From Leptodontidium sp. MPI-SDFR-AT-0119 (Eukaryota; Ascomycota; Leotiomycetes; Helotiales; Leptodontidiaceae), in contig JAHLEZ010000023.1 in NCBI GenBank assembly GCA_020726505.1, forward strand, positions 310,001 through 374,000: a stretch of 64,000 nt of DNA. Direction: 5' to 3'. The notes beneath the pieces are model-generated. The model made no database searches, had not been told where the DNA came from, and saw only the letters and a list, made by a program, of their open reading frames with translations. How positions within the stretch are numbered: the first letter of the stretch is position 1; every line of letters begins with the position of its first letter. Of the stretch, positions 59,260 to 64,000 are shown piece by piece. The translations under genes and the position numbers were made by a program.

Positions 59260-60756
59260 CTAGTCCTCAACGTTAGGATCGTAAACTCTTGGAAGCTCAA
59301 CCACCGATAGGCGCCAACTATCATCTTCCCAAATATATGGTATCTCTAAACCGCGAGTGTCGAATTTGTTATCGGTTGGAACCTCGGCCATAACCCGGTC
59401 GGTCGGAACAAGCTCAATGGGATTCTTGCCCCCCACACGGATATACTTTTCGATCCTTGGCTTCAGATAATCCTCGTACACCATTCCCGGAATATCCATA
59501 CGCGGACCCGAGACTTTCCATGCCTCGTTTCGGCCATTGGCCAGGATCCCACCAAATTTCATGCGTGAAAGTGAAAGTGAGGTACGAAGGAATTCGATCA
59601 TGTCGAGCCAGGACCCCACTTCTTCGTTTCCCTTTCGATCTCCAATGTTTTCTTCGTCTAACATATGCATAATGTTGTCACCAGGGTGCAGTAGGATATC
59701 CTTCAGTTCCAGGGATTTTAATGAGTTGCCGTGGCGCTGGAGAAAGTCTCGCAGTCCAGCCTCAGGCGTGACAAGGTGTTGAAAAGAGATATGCTTCAAG
59801 TGCCTCCAGCATTGATCCCGCGGGACAAAATCTGAAAGCCGGACATATCGGTGAGCCCGATAACAAGCAGAGTCCAATGTTTTGAACGAAAGTGCCAAAT
59901 GTTGTAGCAACGGAGCTTCCACAAGGATACGCTGGAGGCAAGGTCCTGCCATTGCGATGCAGAGTTCGAACTGCAGATCGATCGCAGTGAGATTTGGTAG
60001 AACCATCGACTTTGGATTAGCTATGCTGCCCTTGGATTCCCAATTTCTCAAGTTCATGTCTGCCGCTTTGATTTTTGTCATATGATCTGTACGATCTGCG
60101 GCATGTGCTGTCTCTAAAAGTTTCCAGAAAACATCTTCCTGATAATCTTGCTTCCTTGTCCGACGCCTGCCGTTGTGGCGCTTTTCGTTTGCTTCAGTAC
60201 TAATCTCCCACACAGACTTGTCGCTTCCAGAATAGGGATGCAGCTCTCCAGTCGCGAAAAGATCATACTGTAAGCCCTGAAGTGCAGGAAGCCTGCTCAT
60301 GATGTCGATGAGCATCTCGAACTCTACCTCAGACCTGAGAGCTTCCACGTCTGCAACGCGAGCACGCCAATTTTCGAACAAGGGCCTCAAACGTTCTTCA
60401 CCTAGATTGGATCTCCTCAAGCCACGTTCCAAGTCGTACAACTTCCACGCTTCGAACATATCGATGGAACCATTTGACTCTGCTACAACCGCCTTGCTGG
60501 TGTTCTTCATCCGCCACGGATCGTAACTGATCACACGAACATGCTGGCAGAGTGAGGGATGGTGTGCAATGCTCTGAAGATTTCTGAAACTCTTAATACC
60601 AACGCTCAAATAGGCAATCCTGAAGAGGAAGGCTGAAGCGATCGAATTGAAGGTCTTCGACGTGAGTCTGACATTCTTGAGCTGTGGGCGAGGAAGATGC
60701 GAGCAAATGGCGGTGAGAATCTCAGGCGGCAGGTTGGAGACTTGACGAGACTCCAT
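59260..60756 (-). CDS. F-box protein, intact
   Basis: A 498-aa single-exon protein. The start is the ATG at 60756, followed directly by an F-box (VSNLPPEILTAICSHLPRPQLKNVRLTSKTFNS), which binds Skp1 to build an SCF ubiquitin ligase. The rest is leucine-rich (LPNLTAIDLQFELC, LLQHLALSFKTLDS, LKHISFQHLV, LKSLELKDILL), presumably the substrate side. The target is unknown. Unlike the F-box-like locus at 17-18.9 kb, no stops or frameshifts are seen. Confidence 0.88.
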   Translation of the reverse strand: MESRQVSNLPPEILTAICSHLPRPQLKNVRLTSKTFNSIASAFLFRIAYLSVGIKSFRNLQSIAHHPSLCQHVRVISYDPWRMKNTSKAVVAESNGSIDMFEAWKLYDLERGLRRSNLGEERLRPLFENWRARVADVEALRSEVEFEMLIDIMSRLPALQGLQYDLFATGELHPYSGSDKSVWEISTEANEKRHNGRRRTRKQDYQEDVFWKLLETAHAADRTDHMTKIKAADMNLRNWESKGSIANPKSMVLPNLTAIDLQFELCIAMAGPCLQRILVEAPLLQHLALSFKTLDSACYRAHRYVRLSDFVPRDQCWRHLKHISFQHLVTPEAGLRDFLQRHGNSLKSLELKDILLHPGDNIMHMLDEENIGDRKGNEEVGSWLDMIEFLRTSLSLSRMKFGGILANGRNEAWKVSGPRMDIPGMVYEDYLKPRIEKYIRVGGKNPIELVPTDRVMAEVPTDNKFDTRGLEIPYIWEDDSWRLSVVELPRVYDPNVED

Positions 60757-61425
60757 GGCTCAAGATACGTGTTGAAACGACAATATTTGGGATCTGCGAT
60801 GCACTTGGAAACTTGAGATTCCGTGAGAAAGTCTGTGGGTATCTGCTAATGGTGTTGAGGAAGAAGGCATGGAGAGAAGTTGAAACAGAGTAGGGCTTTA
60901 TCCCAGCTTAGCGAGTGACAGGGGTTCAAGTGTGGGGAAGTAAGCGAGTAAGCACCCTTCTACAGCTCAAGTGCCGCTAACCCTAAAGGGTATAGCGGGG
61001 GTAGTTAGTGATTGAATAGCGTACTGTAGCCCGAACCATACACTATTTCTCGCTTCTTAGTGGCTCGTTACAGGGAGCCTTACAGGGCCTTCAGGAGGGT
61101 GTTTCTGGTGGCAGTCAAGGGGATAATAGAGGATTTTATGTTTCTTGCGCATGACATTTATACACTCCAAAGGCTCCATGAATCTATCCAGCAAAAGAAT
61201 TTATCTTGGTGATGAGAATTCTGAGAGTCACTAGTCCTAAATCTCTACCGCCAGGATGTATATTGAAAACTTTTGCATGTTGTCTGAGGACCCACAGTCA
61301 GATCAAGTGAGGTAAGTGCAACGAGAAATCGATTCGTAAACTATCCTACAGATGTCCTTCGACATGACTATTGAAGAAGAATCCATGCTACCGGAAAATG
61401 TTTAATCTATTCCAAGAGTCAGCTC
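60757..61425. other. upstream region of the F-box gene, with a hairpin
   Basis: About 670 bases. It contains an inverted repeat at 60974-60998. No gene is seen. Confidence 0.55.
60974..60998. repeat. short inverted repeat (hairpin)
   Basis: CCGCTAACCCT followed after two bases by AGGGT-A-TAGCGG, an 11-base-pair stem with one bulge. It lies about 220 bases upstream of the F-box start codon. Confidence 0.75.
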
Positions 61426-61986
61426 TCACTTGGCCTTAGAAGATATACGAGAAATTAGAAGCAACGAACCTGATCCAGGAACGAATGCCTGCCTGGCCTT
61501 ATGCATCATACCCTTCAAGCCTTTCTCCTTCTTCCCATGCTCGCCTGCTTCGAATTCTCTGTTCCCATCAAAGGAGTTATCAAACATTCCAGCTCCACCG
61601 CCAGCGCGGGTCTCGGAATCTCCAGAATTGTCAAACATGCCCGCATTGTTGCCAGGACGAGTCTCCGTGTCTCCAGAGTTGTCAAACATGCCAGCTCCAC
61701 CACTTCCAGCAGTTCGGCCCGCGCCGTCAGAGGTATTACTGAACATTCCAGCACCGGCTCCACTACCACGCGAAGCGCCCTCTGAGGTGTTGTTGAACAT
61801 ACCACCCTCTCCTCCATTGCCGGATCGATCAGCTCCGTCGGATGTGTTGCTAAACATTCCTTCATCGAGACGGCGTCCACTCTCTCGATTGGCTGAGTCT
61901 CCTGAGTTGTTGAACGTACCGCCCTCGCTTGTTTCGTTCGCTGCATGGCGGTTGCCGTCGGAATCGTTATCAAACATGCTAGACAT
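61426..61986 (-). CDS. repetitive disordered protein with GMFDNSGD-type units
   Basis: A 186-aa protein from the ATG at 61986. It consists of about eight units of 17-22 residues starting MF-N (MFDNDSDGNR, FNNSGDSANR, MFSNTSDGADR, MFNNTSEGASR, MFSNTSDGAGR, MFDNSGDTETR, MFDNSGDSETR, MFDNSFDGNR), each followed by a Gly-rich spacer. A short basic tail follows (GKKEKGLKGMMHKARQAFVPGS). No signal peptide or membrane segment. The extreme C-terminus may be changed by an unrecognised intron. Family not identified; a stress or hydration-type disordered role is only a guess. Confidence 0.7.
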   Translation of the reverse strand: MSSMFDNDSDGNRHAANETSEGGTFNNSGDSANRESGRRLDEGMFSNTSDGADRSGNGGEGGMFNNTSEGASRGSGAGAGMFSNTSDGAGRTAGSGGAGMFDNSGDTETRPGNNAGMFDNSGDSETRAGGGAGMFDNSFDGNREFEAGEHGKKEKGLKGMMHKARQAFVPGSGSLLLISRISSKAK

Positions 61987-63049
61987 ATTGGGTTTTGATT
62001 GTACGGAAGTAGAATATATAATTTTATTTCTCTCAATTTTACCAGGTATTATGGAAGATTGGAAGTAAAGAATTGAAACTCAGATGGAAAGAATGTTGTT
62101 AAAAGGGGGGGGGGCTTTTACGTTAAGCACTTGACGTCACCCCACCTTGAGCGGGCTCGCGGGCCAACGGGACAGGAAACTAAATATTGACTTTGCTACC
62201 AAAAGGAAATCGGGCTGTTTGGTGTGCTAAGGCAATGAGTTGCTGTGCTGTAAAGAGGCAGAAGTATTCAAGCTTCCGCGGGGAACTAAGTAGTGTGGGG
62301 TAGATCGGAAGTATAGTAGTGGCTCCATGATGGCACATTTTTACCAGATGGATAGCTTCGGGCCCGAAGGTAGATAAGCAGCCAACACACTTTTTCAAGT
62401 CGAGGCGGGCCAAATTCGTCTCCGGTGAACAGAAGACTGGTACTCAGTTACCTACTCTTCGCTCTCTTTACTACCTAAGTATATTCATAAGTGAGAGCCT
62501 GTTTACAATCTCTAAATCATTTCAGAAAATTCATTCACTTTAAGGGAGAGTCGAGCCCAGGTTTAAGTAAGCCTTAGTTTTGATCTTTAAAGTGAATTGT
62601 AAAGTGGAGTATGGGTAGTAACTCCTGTCGCTTCACCGGAGACGAGTTTGGCCAGCCTCGAGTCTCGTGCACTTGCTCTAGGCAAATGGAAAAACATCAC
62701 GGAATGTGAAGCTCTCTGAGAGAGAGGCAGATGAGGAGTAAATGTTTTTCTCATGCTAGCTAGTACTAACTTCTGGTAATGAGCGTCGTTTCTCCTCGGG
62801 AAAATTCAGGAAATAAGTGATTGTTAATGGAGCGGCCAAAGACCTGAGAATTAAAATATCCCAACAGCTCTCTCACAACATAGAAAGGCCCAATTGCCAA
62901 GTCACCTCCCGGTGTAACTTTATCAGTCGATGGATATCAATTGAGGTCAATCTCGATGTTTACAGTCGGTTTCTGGTGAGGATGCTTGGAACCAGCTGCG
63001 AACCCAGCCGAAATCGTTTCCTCCTTGGTGAGCAAGTAGGGGGTTGATT
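61987..63049. other. intergenic region, no gene seen
   Basis: About 1.06 kb containing a 10-base G run at 62105-62114. Short frames only. Confidence 0.55.
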
Positions 63050-63492
63050 CTATATGCTGTGAGTGGTGGTCGAAACACAGGAGCACGTTGGAATGGACAT
63101 ACTGCACCAAAGCCTCTTGTAGCCGCCTCCATAACAAGTGTTCCCATAATCTTCGTAGCACTCCTCATTGATTCTGTTATAGTAGAGGAGTTCGCGGGGG
63201 GAGTATCTTTTGGTCGTTGCCTTCCTACTCAATAATCTTGTTACCGATCCGTGACAATAGTCTCGCTACAGCATTCAAACAAGGGTTTGGACTCAATTTC
63301 AGGAGATAAAGTTATAACTTACAGTTGCTCATCCCCATCCCATTCACCGACCTCAAACTTCGATGTTCCACAAGCCGGAGCAGTGCCGTACCATTTACAA
63401 TACGTGTGCCCCCCTGCAAAATCTTCGCAGGTTGAGAGAACCCCTGGGATGAAGGCAGAAGCCAGAACGACGAGGGCGGTGCTGAAATACAT
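63050..63492 (-). CDS. cysteine-rich small secreted protein (YGTAP-type)
   Basis: A spliced 115-aa prediction: exons 63492-63323 and 63227-63050 around a 95-nt intron (gtaagt...gag). Signal peptide: MYFSTALVVLASAFIPGVLS. The mature part reads TCEDFAGGHTYCKWYGTAPACG, then, in exon 2, NEECYEDYGNTCYGGGYKRLWC and PTCSC: nine cysteines. The CKWYGTAP-CG and GYK-LWC spacing resembles a widespread fungal secreted family (GTAPFC motif) whose role is unsettled. The donor is strong; the acceptor was chosen because it restores the cysteine-rich frame. The start is the ATG at 63492. Confidence 0.65.
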
Positions 63493-64000
63493 CTTGATTG
63501 TCAAAGGCTCAAAGTTGAAGGTATTTAGGAGACTGATAACCTCAAATGTTGATGGTGGTGCTTAAAAGTATCTGCGGAATTGGAAAGTAAAAGAACTCAG
63601 AAAGGAGCTGAATACTTTGGCCTTTTTATATCTATCTTCCTCGAAAGGGGCTAAAACATCATGTCAATGACATATGACATATGTTCATCTGCGCTCAGGA
63701 CTTTGAACCTATGTAACGTTGAGTTGAAACTGTTGCGACCACATTCCATAGTTGTACACCGAAAAAATATCGTCAGCCCTCAATGGCTTTGACTACACAC
63801 CGTCGCACCGAGCCAAAGCCAGAGAATACAAATTGTAGATCTCGGGACCGTTCAGTATTTCCTGTAACTCACACGGGAAATGATTCCATCCTGAAATCTT
63901 GGAAAGATTTTCTAATACGTGTAAATAACTGAGTATCTAAGAGCATTGACCGTGGCTAACTGGCCGTGGATCTTGGTGGATGCGTTGGTGATTCAATTTC
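63493..64000. other. upstream region of the cysteine-rich gene
   Basis: 508 bases to the window edge, including the TATA-like element. No gene is seen. Confidence 0.5.
63623..63632 (-). promoter_or_regulatory. TATA-box-like element upstream of the cysteine-rich gene
   Basis: TATAAAAAGG on the minus strand, about 135 bases upstream of the start codon at 63492. Confidence 0.4.

Noticed and set aside
60974..60998. A telomeric repeat or bacterial-type terminator
   Set aside because: Only a single ccctaa occurs and the context is fungal upstream DNA.

Overview
The window is nuclear DNA of a filamentous ascomycete (Pezizomycotina). Genes carry short GT-AG introns of about 45-110 nt. The protein families include HET-domain proteins, an NLR, Zn-cluster-less fungal transcription factors, F-box proteins, and small secreted cysteine proteins. 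Repeats show RIP-like transitions. Leotiomycetes is a reasonable guess but cannot be proven from the sequence alone.

Layout. 1-10.4 kb is ordinary chromosome: a multi-pass membrane protein, a long gene-poor gap, an NmrA-like dehydrogenase-fold protein, a lysophospholipid acyltransferase and a mitochondrial-type NAD(H) kinase. 10.4-27 kb is an accessory island with a solo LTR, duplicated fragments and non-self-recognition genes: a STAND N-terminal domain protein, three HET loci or fragments, an F-box/LRR-like locus, a DUF7587-like protein and a HET-NB-ARC-TPR NLR. Most of these are broken by stop codons or single-base frameshifts. 27.5-36.3 kb carries a secreted protein, a bZIP factor and a convergent pair of fungal transcription-factor-like genes. 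37.2-51.2 kb returns to conserved genes: a DUF89/Hrt2 phosphatase, a Cys/His-rich disordered protein, a class I cAMP phosphodiesterase with a repeat-rich upstream region, and a SAM methyltransferase. 52.0-58.0 kb holds four related secreted proteins with a shared four-cysteine pattern. 59.2-63.5 kb holds an intact F-box gene, a repetitive disordered protein and a cysteine-rich secreted protein.

How it fits together. The island looks like a non-self-recognition (heterokaryon-incompatibility-type) locus eroded by RIP-like mutation. The NLR has three TAG codons, probably former tryptophans, and an altered Walker A motif, yet keeps seven nearly identical 42-residue TPR units. The secreted family at 52-58 kb is the best candidate for an undescribed system. 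Several single-base frameshifts, including one in the NAD kinase and others in G/C runs, could be consensus errors; raw reads or RNA should settle this before genes are called dead.
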